A DNA stretch of 64,000 nt from positions 1-64,000 of the forward strand of contig NZ_JACCHP010000007.1 of assembly GCF_016031625.1 (NCBI RefSeq), in the 5' to 3' direction. This stretch comes from Bradyrhizobium agreste (GTDB lineage Bacteria; Pseudomonadota; Alphaproteobacteria; Rhizobiales; Xanthobacteraceae). The notes beneath the pieces are model-generated. The model was given only the letters and a program-made list of their open reading frames with translations. It did no database searches and had not been told where the DNA came from. Both the position numbers and the translations under genes were made by a program. Every line of letters starts with the position of its first letter. The stretch's first letter is position 1. This document shows positions 9,108 to 17,961 of the stretch, piece by piece.

Positions 9108-9686
9108 ATGGTGAGTTCAGACAAGAAAGTGGGACGAAACGACCCCTGCCCCTGTGGCAGCGGCAAGAAGTTCAAGAAGTGCTGTCTCAACTCACAAAGC
9201 GCAGCCGAACTCCCATCCGGATTGCACCGACGCGGTCCGCAGGAGCGGGAAATCGCCCTTCCGGTCCATGAGCAGGCGCAAGGAGCGTTTCGGGAATACG
9301 ATCCGTTCGCGGAGCCTGACCCCGAACAATGGCTTGCGCTGGACGAACAGGAGCGGATCGATCTCGTCATGGAGTACCATCGCCGTGCGCGGATCCGCGT
9401 CCCGCGCGCGGAAGCACATGCTGTCTTTCACGCTATCGTGGAGAGCCAGATTGCCGATGCCGAACTGCCGGTGCGACGCATCGCGCAGCGCTTGATGTAT
9501 GAAGGGCTGGATCGTCACGAGGCCATTCATGCGATCGGCTCGGTGCTCGCCGCCCAGATGCACGATCTGGTGAGCAAGGCCAAGCCGGGCCATGGCGTTG
9601 AGGCGAATTCGGACCGGGATCCGAACGAGGCCTATTTCGCCGAGCTGGAAACCTTGACCGCGGAAGAATGGCGCCGTTCCAGCTGA
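9108..9686 (+). CDS. SEC-C motif protein with DUF1841-like C-terminus
   Basis: The 192-residue protein starts with [19 protein letters not shown], a perfect SEC-C zinc-binding motif (CxCx8CC) as found at the C-terminus of SecA and in many stand-alone proteins. The rest (residues 60-192) has [26 protein letters not shown] and a terminal [20 protein letters not shown], which resembles the DUF1841/YecA-like helical group. ATG 9108 was chosen because the motif begins eleven codons later; the frame is open upstream to 9000 but those codons read as the antisense-like Trp/Cys/Arg-rich string of a non-coding frame. It lies 120 bases after the 475-residue protein and is probably expressed with it. SEC-C motifs bind zinc and often contact ribosomes or SecB; the role here is unknown. 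Confidence 0.72.
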   Translation: MVSSDKKVGRNDPCPCGSGKKFKKCCLNSQSAAELPSGLHRRGPQEREIALPVHEQAQGAFREYDPFAEPDPEQWLALDEQERIDLVMEYHRRARIRVPRAEAHAVFHAIVESQIADAELPVRRIAQRLMYEGLDRHEAIHAIGSVLAAQMHDLVSKAKPGHGVEANSDRDPNEAYFAELETLTAEEWRRSS

Positions 9687-10018
9687 TCGGCGCGCGAACG
9701 TTCGAGCCGAAATGGCGCGCCATTCAGAACAAAGCCCCGAACCCATACACAATTGAAATTGCTTGTGATTTTTCTGCCCGAATGATTCGATTGCCGTCGG
9801 CCCGACTTCGGCCTCCACTGTCGTAGGGATTTCAGCACGCCTCACGACAGCGTGCGCCTTTCGCTCCGGGATCGTAGTATTGTCGTTGCAAGCCATCGAA
9901 GCTTTCGAGGACCGAGGATTTCGCGCAGCACTCGATCGCGGCGCTCGAAGAGGTGCACTCCAGAATCAAGCTGATGATCGCACCTGCGGTCGGACGGCAC
10001 GGCAAATGGAGGGACATT
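9687..10018 (+). other. intergenic region ahead of the glutamate dehydrogenase gene
   Basis: The 332 bases have no supported gene. They end with GGAGGG placed eight bases before the ATG at 10019, the Shine-Dalgarno of the dehydrogenase. The interval around 9745-9800 is relatively AT-rich and is the likely promoter area, but no box pair is convincing. Confidence 0.4.
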
Positions 10019-13000
10019 ATGGCATGGCGTGACGACAAGGCCCGGGCAACCCTGATCCGCGATGCAGCTGGCAGCGTGCCAGCGGGCAAGAGCCCCCGGG
10101 CCTTTGCCGAGCCCTTGTTCGGCTACACCAATATCGAGGATCTCGCCAATTACGATGCCGCTTCGCTTGCCCTCCTGGCGGAGCAAGCCTGGGAACACGT
10201 GCAGCGCCGCACGGCCGGCAGCGCCGATATCCGCGTCGTCAATCCGACGTTGCCGAACGGGCGCGAGATTTCCGTGCTCGAAATCCTCAACGACAACATG
10301 CCTTTCCTATTCGATTCCACCATGGCGGAGCTCGCCGAGCAGGGCATCGAAGTCACCCTTGTTGCTCACCCGGTCATCGCCGTGGAGCGCGATGATAGGG
10401 GCAAGCTGCTGCGCTTCTACGGCGAAGCACTGCCGGAGGGAGCGAAGGGCGCACGCGAAAGCCTGATTCATCTCCACATCACCCGCCTGGACGCCGATGC
10501 GGATCGTCAGAAGCTGATCGACGGCCTCACCAGCACGTTGAACGACGTCCGCGCCTGCGTCGCCGACTGGCGCGCCATGCGCGACCGCGTCGAGGAAGCG
10601 ATCAAGACGTTCTCTTCCAATCCTCCGCCGCTTCCGATCGACGAGGTCGCCGAAGCCAATCAGTTCCTGCAATGGCTCTGCGCAGACAATTTCACCTTCC
10701 TCGGCGTGCGCGAATATCGCTTCTCGCCCGACAGCGAGGCGTCGGACGACATTACAACCGGCGAAGGCCTCGGCATCTTGCGCGATCCCGACGTGAAGGT
10801 GCTGCGCCGCGGCAGCGAAATGGTGGTGATGACGACGGAAATCCGCGAGTTCATGCGCGAGCCTACCCTGCTGATCGTCATCAAGGCCAATGTCAGTAGC
10901 CGCGTCCATCGCCGCATCCGGATGGACTATGTCGGCATCAAGCTCTATACGCCCGACGGCCGGCTCGAGGGCGAGTTGCGCGTCGTCGGCCTGTTCACCT
11001 CAGGCGCCTATACCCGCTCGGTACGACAGATCCCTTATGTCCGCCACAAGGTTTCGCGGTTGCTCCAGCGCGCCGGCTTCGACCCGAGCGGCCATTCCGG
11101 CAAGGCACTCCAGCATATTCTCGAAGAATATCCGCGTGACGAACTGTTCCAGATCGACGTCGACACGCTCTACAATTTCGTCATAGAAATCCTGATCCTC
11201 TATGAGCGCCCGCGCATCCGGGCACTGGCGCGGGTCGACAAGTTCGATCGCTTTGTCTCCATCCTCGTCTTTATTCCGCGCGACAAATACGACACCGACG
11301 TGCGCACACGCGTCGCCAACTTCCTGGCGCAGGTCTACCGGGGGACGCTGTCGGCCTCCTATGTGTCCTTCCCCGAAGGAGCATTGGCGCGCGTCCACTA
11401 CATCATCGGGCGCTACGAAGGTAAGACGCCCCTCGTCGAGCAGGCCACGCTGGAAGCCGGGATCAGCGCCATTGCCGCGACCTGGGCCGACAAGCTGAAG
11501 GCCGCGCTGGCTGCGTCGACCGACGGCATGCGGGCACGAATGCTCGCCAATCGCTATGCCCAGGCCTTTAGCGGCGGCTATGCCGAGGTATTCACGGCAG
11601 AACAGGCGATCGCCGATATCGCGGCCATCGAGAAGCTCACGCCTGCCCGTCCGGTAACGATTTCGGTTCACCGCTTCGAGCGCGAGGACAATCCCAGGCG
11701 CTTCGGCCTCAAGGTTTTCTCGGACGCGGCACCGCTGTCGCTGTCCTACCGCGTGCCGGTGATCGAAAATCACGGCCTGCGCGTGGTCAACGAACGCACC
11801 TATCAGATCGTGCCCGGTAACAGGCCCGAGCCGATCTGGCTGCACGATATGACGATCGAGACCAGCGACGGCCAGCCGATCGAGATCAGCCCGGACTTCA
11901 GCCATCGCCTGGAAGCCTCGATCATGGCAGTGGTCACCGATCGCGCCGAATCCGACGGGTACAATGCCTTGATCCTGCGCACGGCCCTGGGCTGGCGGGA
12001 AGTCTCGACCATCCGGGCGCTATCGCGCTACTTGCACCAGATCCGCGCTCCGTTCACCCAGGACTACATGTGGGAGACCTTGCGCAAGAACGCCGCGATC
12101 ACAGCCAACCTCGTCGCGCTGTTCCAGACGCGTTTCGATCCGCGCCTCGTCCTGACCGATCGCGAGCGTTCGGCGCGCGAGACGACTCTCCTTGCCGAAA
12201 TCGAGGAGCAGCTCAAATCCGTCGCCTCGCTGGATGAAGACCGCATCCTGCGCCGTTTCACCAATCTGGTGCAGGCGACCATCCGCACCAATTTGTGGCA
12301 GGTCGGCCAGGACGGACATCCGCGTCCGGTGATCTCCTTCAAGTTCGACGCGCGCAAGATCGAGGACCTGCCCCCTCCTCGACCTCTCTACGAGATTTTC
12401 GTCTATTCACCTCGTGTCGAAGGTATTCACCTGCGCTTCGGCAAGGTTGCGCGCGGTGGCTTGCGCTGGTCCGATCGGCCGCAGGATTTCCGCACCGAGA
12501 TCCTTGGCCTGGTGAAAGCGCAGCAGGTCAAGAACGCCGTGATCGTGCCGGTCGGCGCCAAGGGCGGCTTCGTGCCCAAGCGCCTGCCGCCGTCCTCCGA
12601 TCGCGAGGCGTGGCTCGCGGAGGGCACCGAAGCCTATCGCATCTTCGTTCGCTCGCTGCTCGAACTCACCGACAATCTCGGCGGCGACATCATCGTGCCA
12701 CCCGACCTGACCGTGCGCCATGACGGCGACGACCCCTACCTCGTCGTGGCCGCCGACAAGGGCACCGCCACCTTCTCCGACGTCGCCAACGCGATCTCGG
12801 CCGAGAAGAACCATTGGCTCGGCGATGCCTTCGCATCCGGCGGCAGCCAGGGCTACGACCACAAGAAGATGGGGATCACGGCGCGCGGCGCCTGGGAGGC
12901 GGTCAAGCGCCACTTCCGCGAGCTCGGCACCGACATTCAGACCATGCCGTTCACTGTTGTCGGCGTCGGCGACATGTCCGGCGACGTCTTCGGCAATGGC

Positions 13001-14833
13001 ATGCTGCTCTCGCCGGCGACGAAGCTGGTCGCGGCTTTCGATCACCGCGACATCTTCATCGACCCCTCGCCCGATCCGGCGATCAGCTTCGCCGAGCGCA
13101 AGCGTCTGTTCGACCTGCCGCGGTCGAGCTGGCAGGACTACAACAAGTCGCTGATCTCGCAAGGCGGCGGCGTGTTCTCGCGCCAGCTCAAGGCGATCCC
13201 GCTCGCCCCCGAGGCGCGCGCCCTGCTCGATCTCGACAAGCCGCAGGCGACACCGTTCGAGGTGATGACGGCGATCCTGAAAGCGCGCGCGGACTTGCTG
13301 TGGTTTGGCGGCATCGGCACCTATATTCGCGCGTCGGCGGAAAGCGACGATCAGGTCGGGGACCGCGCCAATGATCCGATTCGCATCACCGGCGCCGACG
13401 TCCGCGCCCGGGCGATCGGCGAAGGCGCCAATCTCGGCGTCACCCAGCGCGGCCGCATTGAAGCGGCGCAGAAGGGGGTCAAGCTCAACACCGACGCCAT
13501 CGACAATTCGGCCGGCGTGAACACGTCCGACGTCGAGGTCAATATCAAGATCGCGCTGGCGCGCCCCGAGCGCGAGGGGCGCCTCAGCCCCACTGACCGC
13601 AACAGCCTGCTCGCCGCAATGACCGACGAGGTCGGCGCGCTGGTGCTGCGCAACAACTATCTGCAGACGCTGGCGCTCTCGCTCGCCGAGCGCCAGGGCG
13701 TGGCCGGGACCGGCTTCCTCACCCGCCTGATGCAGTCGCTCGAGCAGCGCGGTTTGCTCAGCCGCGCGGTGGAGTACTTGCCCGACGACGCAGCGCTCAC
13801 CGAGCGCACACGGCGCGGCCAGTTCCTCACGCGGCCCGAGCTTGCCGTGTTGCTCGCCTACGCCAAGCTGACCCTCTACGGCGACCTGCTCGTCACCGGC
13901 GTGCCCGACGATCCCTATCTTGCCCGCGAACTCTCTCAATATTTTCCGCGCGAGATTCAGGACAAATTCCCGACAGCGGCCGAATTGCATCGCCTGCGGC
14001 GGGAGATCATCGCGACCGGTCTCGCCAATGCGGTGATCAACCGCGGCGGCCCGGCCTGTGTCGTGCGCTTGATCGACGAGACGGACGCCGATATCCCGAC
14101 CATCGTCATGGCCTATGTAGCGGTCGATGAATGCTACGGACTGAAATCGCTCAATGACGCGATCGATGCACTGGACACCTGCATCGACGGGCAGGTTCAG
14201 CTGTCCCTCTATGCTTCTGTGCAGGACCTCCTGCTCTCCCGCATGGTCTGGTACGTGCGCAATGTCGACTTCAAGGACGGACTGGAGGCCGTTGTCGCGC
14301 GCTTTGGCCCGGCAATCGGCCAGATCGTCGCCGGGCTCGACACCAGCCTGCCGCCGGACTTGCAGGCCGCGCGCGGCAAGCGGCGGCAGGAACTCGCTGA
14401 CGCCGGCGTCCCGGCCGGCCTCGCCGGCGAGCTCGCCGATCTCGACGCTCTGGTCTCGGCACCCGATATCGTGACGGTGGCCGAGCGCAGCGCGCGCCCC
14501 ATCGGCGATGCCGCCGCGACCTTCTTCAACGCCGAGGCGAATTTCCGTCTCGACCGCATCGTTGCTGCCGCGCGCAGCGTTCCGGCAAACGATTATTTCG
14601 AACGTATGGCCATCGATCGCGCCGTTGAGCAGATCGCCGGCGCCGCAAGAAGGCTGGCCGCGGATATGCTGGCAACCGGCCAGTCCGGGCATGCGGCCGT
14701 CGAGACATGGCTCGTGGCGCACCCCGAAGCGACGCGTATCCGCCGCTCGGTCGAGGAAATTGCTGCCAGCGGCTTGACGCTCGCCAAGCTGACGGTGGCG
14801 GCGAACCTGCTGGGGGACTTGGTCAAGGCCTGA
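10019..14833 (+). CDS. gdhB: NAD-specific glutamate dehydrogenase, large 180-kDa type
   Basis: The 1604-residue protein matches the length and architecture of the large NAD-glutamate dehydrogenases (Bac_GDH family), which deaminate glutamate to 2-oxoglutarate and ammonia for catabolism. A long N-terminal regulatory part with ACT-like segments (about residues 1-700) precedes the catalytic core, which has FGKVARGGLRWSDRPQDFRT, then VGAKGGFVPKR with Lys 848, and GGSQGYDHKKMGITARGAWE. The Rossmann NAD region follows (GEGANLGVTQRGRIE). The helical C-terminal domain runs to the end. GGAGGG sets the start; the frame is open 22 codons further upstream. It appears to be a single-gene unit. The symbol follows usage for this family and is not certain for this organism. 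Confidence 0.93.
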   Translation: MAWRDDKARATLIRDAAGSVPAGKSPRAFAEPLFGYTNIEDLANYDAASLALLAEQAWEHVQRRTAGSADIRVVNPTLPNGREISVLEILNDNMPFLFDSTMAELAEQGIEVTLVAHPVIAVERDDRGKLLRFYGEALPEGAKGARESLIHLHITRLDADADRQKLIDGLTSTLNDVRACVADWRAMRDRVEEAIKTFSSNPPPLPIDEVAEANQFLQWLCADNFTFLGVREYRFSPDSEASDDITTGEGLGILRDPDVKVLRRGSEMVVMTTEIREFMREPTLLIVIKANVSSRVHRRIRMDYVGIKLYTPDGRLEGELRVVGLFTSGAYTRSVRQIPYVRHKVSRLLQRAGFDPSGHSGKALQHILEEYPRDELFQIDVDTLYNFVIEILILYERPRIRALARVDKFDRFVSILVFIPRDKYDTDVRTRVANFLAQVYRGTLSASYVSFPEGALARVHYIIGRYEGKTPLVEQATLEAGISAIAATWADKLKAALAASTDGMRARMLANRYAQAFSGGYAEVFTAEQAIADIAAIEKLTPARPVTISVHRFEREDNPRRFGLKVFSDAAPLSLSYRVPVIENHGLRVVNERTYQIVPGNRPEPIWLHDMTIETSDGQPIEISPDFSHRLEASIMAVVTDRAESDGYNALILRTALGWREVSTIRALSRYLHQIRAPFTQDYMWETLRKNAAITANLVALFQTRFDPRLVLTDRERSARETTLLAEIEEQLKSVASLDEDRILRRFTNLVQATIRTNLWQVGQDGHPRPVISFKFDARKIEDLPPPRPLYEIFVYSPRVEGIHLRFGKVARGGLRWSDRPQDFRTEILGLVKAQQVKNAVIVPVGAKGGFVPKRLPPSSDREAWLAEGTEAYRIFVRSLLELTDNLGGDIIVPPDLTVRHDGDDPYLVVAADKGTATFSDVANAISAEKNHWLGDAFASGGSQGYDHKKMGITARGAWEAVKRHFRELGTDIQTMPFTVVGVGDMSGDVFGNGMLLSPATKLVAAFDHRDIFIDPSPDPAISFAERKRLFDLPRSSWQDYNKSLISQGGGVFSRQLKAIPLAPEARALLDLDKPQATPFEVMTAILKARADLLWFGGIGTYIRASAESDDQVGDRANDPIRITGADVRARAIGEGANLGVTQRGRIEAAQKGVKLNTDAIDNSAGVNTSDVEVNIKIALARPEREGRLSPTDRNSLLAAMTDEVGALVLRNNYLQTLALSLAERQGVAGTGFLTRLMQSLEQRGLLSRAVEYLPDDAALTERTRRGQFLTRPELAVLLAYAKLTLYGDLLVTGVPDDPYLARELSQYFPREIQDKFPTAAELHRLRREIIATGLANAVINRGGPACVVRLIDETDADIPTIVMAYVAVDECYGLKSLNDAIDALDTCIDGQVQLSLYASVQDLLLSRMVWYVRNVDFKDGLEAVVARFGPAIGQIVAGLDTSLPPDLQAARGKRRQELADAGVPAGLAGELADLDALVSAPDIVTVAERSARPIGDAAATFFNAEANFRLDRIVAAARSVPANDYFERMAIDRAVEQIAGAARRLAADMLATGQSGHAAVETWLVAHPEATRIRRSVEEIAASGLTLAKLTVAANLLGDLVKA

Positions 14834-14950
14834 GGCCGTGCGAGGCGCGATGCAAGAGGTGCATGCCGGCGCCGATTGTAGCCGGCGTTGTGGCAAGGAT
14901 CCCGTAAGCCCTCGGGAAGCGCAGCAAAGGCCACTATCGATCGGCCGCCC

Positions 14951-15190
14951 CTATGCCCGGCCCTTGATCTCATAGTGACCCGGCACGCACTTGTAGCATT
15001 CGATCCGCCAATTTGAATGATAAAGCGGATGCTCACCCATCCACTTCGCAAGCGGCGCCTGCGCCCCTTTCATGCATTCATGAAACGTGATGTCGGGCGT
15101 CACGCTGCTGTCGGTCACGATCTCCTCGACGCAACTGCCCGCGGCGGCGCCGCCAAGGTGGCAGAGAACTGCAACGACGGTCACGAACAT
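14951..15190 (-). CDS. small secreted cysteine-containing hypothetical protein
   Basis: The 79-residue protein begins with a short hydrophobic signal (MFVTVVAVLCHLGGAAAGSC), followed by a mature part with Cys residues near positions 20, 39, 64 and 67 (HECMKGA, RIECYKCVPGHYEIKG) that could form disulfides. GGAAGGGAG lies six bases upstream and supports the start. The gene is isolated, facing the glutamate dehydrogenase 3' end across 117 bases. I do not recognise a family; a periplasmic role is inferred from the signal. Confidence 0.6.
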   Translation of the reverse strand: MFVTVVAVLCHLGGAAAGSCVEEIVTDSSVTPDITFHECMKGAQAPLAKWMGEHPLYHSNWRIECYKCVPGHYEIKGRA

Positions 15191-15295
15191 GCATCGCTCC
15201 CTTCCGGTTTTCGCCGGGTCGGCCCGCGTGCACGATCGCCGCGTCCTCGCCCTTCAATGGCGGGGTCGATCTTACTGAGGGCTAGCGACGCGTCA

Positions 15296-15329
15296 TCCTA
15301 CTTTGGTCTTGATCCTACTTTGGTCCTGA
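15296..15329 (+). repeat. tandem 17-bp direct repeat
   Basis: TCCTACTTTGGTCTTGA (15296-15312) is followed directly by TCCTACTTTGGTCCTGA (15313-15329), one mismatch. It lies about 100 bases upstream of the start at 15431, on the side of its promoter, so it could be a regulator-binding site or a replication-slippage duplication. Confidence 0.55.
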
Positions 15330-15430
15330 TGCGCATCCGCAGTCGGCGGACTACACATCGTTGCGGTTGATCAATTCAGGCTGGTCCGACCCCGGACAGA
15401 GTACCGGCTCTATCTGCATTGGAGGCGCGT

Positions 15431-15793
15431 ATGGTTGGAAATGGCTTGGTGCCGATGGCCGACCGACATGCGGCTGATCGGAGTGCGGCTCGCAGAATCC
15501 TCTATCTGATCGTCGACAACGTCGTGGGACGGCCCGGCCGTGCGCGCCGGAAGCTCGAGGTCGAACGCGCCGATCTCGAAACCATCATCGCCAATCTCGT
15601 CGGCGGTCATTTCAACGATCCGGTCCGCATCGTTGCATTCGACCCGACGGCGCATTGGTCGAAGGATGTCTCGAGAGAGCTCGCGGAGGAAATCCAGACA
15701 CGTTGCGACATCGACGCCATGCCGGTGCCGGAGCACATCCAGGATTTCGTCAGAAGCCACTGGGCCTCCGCCCGTGCAGCCGTTGCTCATTGA
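15431..15793 (+). CDS. conserved hypothetical protein
   Basis: The 120-residue protein has no motif I recognise. Residues 20-60 (ILYLIVDNVVGRPGRARRKLEVERADLETIIANLVGGHF) look like two helices; the middle VRIVAFDPTAHWSKDVSRELAEEI and C-terminal IDAMPVPEHIQDFVRSH complete a compact soluble fold. GGAGGCGCGT directly precedes the ATG at 15431, so this start is preferred over one four codons upstream. Its 3' end overlaps by seven bases the remnant of a convergent PIN-domain toxin gene. The tandem 17-bp repeat lies upstream. Confidence 0.6.
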   Translation: MVGNGLVPMADRHAADRSAARRILYLIVDNVVGRPGRARRKLEVERADLETIIANLVGGHFNDPVRIVAFDPTAHWSKDVSRELAEEIQTRCDIDAMPVPEHIQDFVRSHWASARAAVAH

Positions 15794-16034
15794 TCGACGC
15801 TGGCTCGCGCGGCAGCGAGCGCGTCATCAGCCGCCTGCAGAGGCCCGGTCAGCACCTCGGCGACGGTGATAGTCGTCACGGCGAAGCGCAGGTGGCCAGA
15901 TCCATGGGCTTCGAAGAGCGGCTTGAAGCGCGGGTCCGAATTTCGGGTGCCCCTCGAGGACATAGATGATGGGCAGCGAAATCGACGAGAACCAGCGCAT
16001 CCTCGGGCAGATCCCTAAAATCTAGCTGCTCCAT
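15787..16034 (-). pseudogene. decayed PIN-domain (VapC-like) toxin gene
   Basis: Three successive minus-strand frames join into one PIN protein. ATG 16034 gives MEQLDFRDLPEDALVLVD. After removing one base of the AAA at 15979-15981 the text continues SLPIIYVLEGHPKFGP. After removing one base near 15929-15931 it continues RFKPLFEAHGSGHLRFAVTT, then VAEVLTGPLQAADDAL and a stop at 15787. The DS-x3-IY-x-LEG start and TTITVAEVL are typical of PIN RNases of type II toxin-antitoxin systems. The C-terminal third is missing. A minus-strand frame ending in LRKLRDEWSS overlaps the ATG and may be the tail of the cognate antitoxin (inference). Confidence 0.65.
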
Positions 16035-16262
16035 TCGTCACGCAGCTTTCGAAGCGTGCGGGTACTATCGTGTCCCCGTAGCCCGCGGGACGAGCCATGG
16101 CGGAGTCCATGGCGGTAATCAAACCGGAACGATTTCGATGATTGGGCGGGCGAACGATACCCGGACTTCCCTTCACCGCCAAAGATTGCTGGAGGTCGGA
16201 AGATCGTCAGTCTTCCAGCGGAAGACACAGAGTTCGCAGTCTTGTTCTGAATGGTGGCAATT

Positions 16263-16337
16263 TGGCGCTCCCTAGGGGAATCGAACCCCTGTTTCAGCCT
16301 TGAGAGGGCCGCGTCCTAACCGCTAGACGAAGGGAGC
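16263..16337 (-). tRNA. tRNA-Glu (anticodon CUC)
   Basis: The minus strand reads a complete cloverleaf: acceptor GCTCCCT/AGGGAGC, D-arm GTCTAGCGGTTAGGAC, anticodon stem CGGCC/GGCTG with loop CTCTCAA, and T-arm around GTTCGATTC. The anticodon CTC decodes GAG (glutamate). The 3' CCA is encoded (16263-16265). All stems pair. Confidence 0.96.
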
Positions 16338-16394
16338 GTGAGGGCTAGCCAATAGCCTCGAAATTTGTCCGCCGCAAGGACCCCGACGGGCCTT

Positions 16395-16739
16395 TTACGG
16401 CTCAGTGGCGAATTTCAGCCGTCCGGCCGGCCTCAGGGTGTGGGCATCGAAGGTGCGGATCTCGATGACCCCGCCGAGATCCAGCGTAACCAACAGGCGG
16501 TCGCCGGCGACCCCGGTCGAGACGATCTTGGCGCCCTTGGGCAGGGTGGCGGTGACATCGCCTGCCGGCTCGCCCGCCCTTCCCTCCGACTTGAAAAGGC
16601 GGTAGCCCACCGCGATCAGCACGGCGCAGATCGCCAGCGCCGTGGTCAACCCCGCGATCAGCATCATCCGCCGCACCCGCGCGAACAGCGCGGCCTGCTC
16701 GGGGGTCGGTTCGGGAACAGCGGTGTCAGACGTCGTCAT
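16395..16739 (-). CDS. small single-pass membrane protein (DUF6476-like)
   Basis: The 114-residue protein has a cytoplasmic N-terminus, one transmembrane helix (about residues 25-47, RMMLIAGLTTALAICAVLIA), and a soluble C-terminal half with beta-rich text (GAKIVSTGVAGDRLLVTLDLGGVIEIRTFD). Small proteins of this plan are found next to rluD in alphaproteobacteria and I recall them as DUF6476; the assignment is from memory. Its ATG (16739-16737) overlaps the ATG of rluD on the other strand within a CATG, so the two genes have overlapping start codons. Confidence 0.65.
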   Translation of the reverse strand: MTTSDTAVPEPTPEQAALFARVRRMMLIAGLTTALAICAVLIAVGYRLFKSEGRAGEPAGDVTATLPKGAKIVSTGVAGDRLLVTLDLGGVIEIRTFDAHTLRPAGRLKFATEP

Positions 16740-17745
16740 GAATAGCTCTGGGTCAGCGCAAAGGTTGGAGGTTGTCGTCGCCGGTGACGAGGGCTCGGCC
16801 CGGCTCGACCGCGTGCTGGCGGCGCGCCTGCCCGAGCTGTCGCGATCGAGGCTGAAAGCCCTGATCCTGGCGGGCGCAGTGCAGCTGAAAGCCGCCGCGG
16901 TCCGCGACCCCGCTTATCACGTCGCATCCGGCGATACGATCATTATCCACGTGCCGGAGGCGGCGCCCGCCGAGCCCAAGGGGGAGGAGATCGCCCTCGA
17001 CATCGTGTTCGAGGACGACGACATCGTCGTGCTCAACAAGCCGAAGGGACTGGTGGTGCATCCCGCCGCCGGCCACGAGTCCGGCACCTTGGTGAATGCG
17101 CTGATCGCCCATTGCGGCAGCTCGCTCTCCGGCATCGGCGGGGTGCGCCGGCCCGGTATCGTGCACCGGCTGGACAAGGACACGACGGGGCTGATGGTGG
17201 TGGCCAAGAACGACCTCGCCCACGCCTCGCTGACCGCCCAATTCGCCGACCATGGCCGCACCGGTGCGATGCGGCGCGGCTACATGGCGTTTGCCTGGGG
17301 CGTGCCGAACCGGCATCGCGGCACCGTCGATGCGCCGATCGACCGGCATCCGCATGCACGCGAGAAAATGGCGGTGCGCCAGGGCGGCCGCGAGGCGGTG
17401 ACGCATTGGGAGATCCTGGAGAGTTTTGCGGGGCGCGACGGCAAGCCGGTGGCCGCCCTGCTCGCCTGCGAGCTCGAGACCGGCCGCACCCATCAGATCC
17501 GCGTCCATCTCGCCCATATCGGCCACCCACTGATGGGCGATGCTGTCTATGGCCCGCATTTCAAGACCAAGGCCAACCAGCTCGGCCCCGAGTCGCAGGC
17601 AGCTTTAGCAGCGCTGGGGCGGCAGGCCTTACATGCTTACCTGCTGGCATTGGAGCACCCGCGGACGGGAGAATTACTCCACTGGGAGGCGCCTTTGCCG
17701 GAGGATTTGCTTCTCCTGGAACAAGCGCTCAAAGCGGCGCTATGA
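16738..17745 (+). CDS. rluD: RluD-family 23S rRNA pseudouridine synthase
   Basis: The 335-residue protein has an N-terminal S4 RNA-binding domain (LDRVLAARLPELSRSRLKALI, about residues 19-70), then the RluA-type catalytic domain with DIVVLNKPKGLVVHPAAGH and GIVHRLDKDTTGLMVVAK, where Asp 146 is the nucleophile, and GRTHQIRVHL near residue 245. RluD makes pseudouridines in helix 69 of 23S rRNA. ATG 16738 gives the family-like N-terminus; the frame is open further upstream but those codons lie opposite the divergent gene. No Shine-Dalgarno is clear, so a TTG at about 16765 is an alternative. RpoH follows on the same strand after 216 bases. Confidence 0.9.
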   Translation: MNSSGSAQRLEVVVAGDEGSARLDRVLAARLPELSRSRLKALILAGAVQLKAAAVRDPAYHVASGDTIIIHVPEAAPAEPKGEEIALDIVFEDDDIVVLNKPKGLVVHPAAGHESGTLVNALIAHCGSSLSGIGGVRRPGIVHRLDKDTTGLMVVAKNDLAHASLTAQFADHGRTGAMRRGYMAFAWGVPNRHRGTVDAPIDRHPHAREKMAVRQGGREAVTHWEILESFAGRDGKPVAALLACELETGRTHQIRVHLAHIGHPLMGDAVYGPHFKTKANQLGPESQAALAALGRQALHAYLLALEHPRTGELLHWEAPLPEDLLLLEQALKAAL

Positions 17746-17961
17746 CGCAGGCCGCTTCAGAAAACCTTTACATTACAAAAAGTTATAGCTGCCACACGGG
17801 GACGTGACGTCAGCAATCCTTCCCTTTTTGCGCCCCGATAGGGTATATTGCGCCTGCGTTGAAATGACCAACGCGGAACATCGCAGCCCGGCCGGCTTTG
17901 ACACAGCGGTCGTCTGCCTGGCCCGCCGCTATCGGGGGCCTGAACCTTTGGAGGGCGCACT

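Noticed and set aside
12407..14896. Very long open frame (829 codons) on the minus strand inside the glutamate dehydrogenase gene
   Set aside because: It is exactly antisense to a well-supported conserved gene, has no recognisable domain and is rich in Arg/Gly/Asp/His as expected from the complement of high-GC codons.
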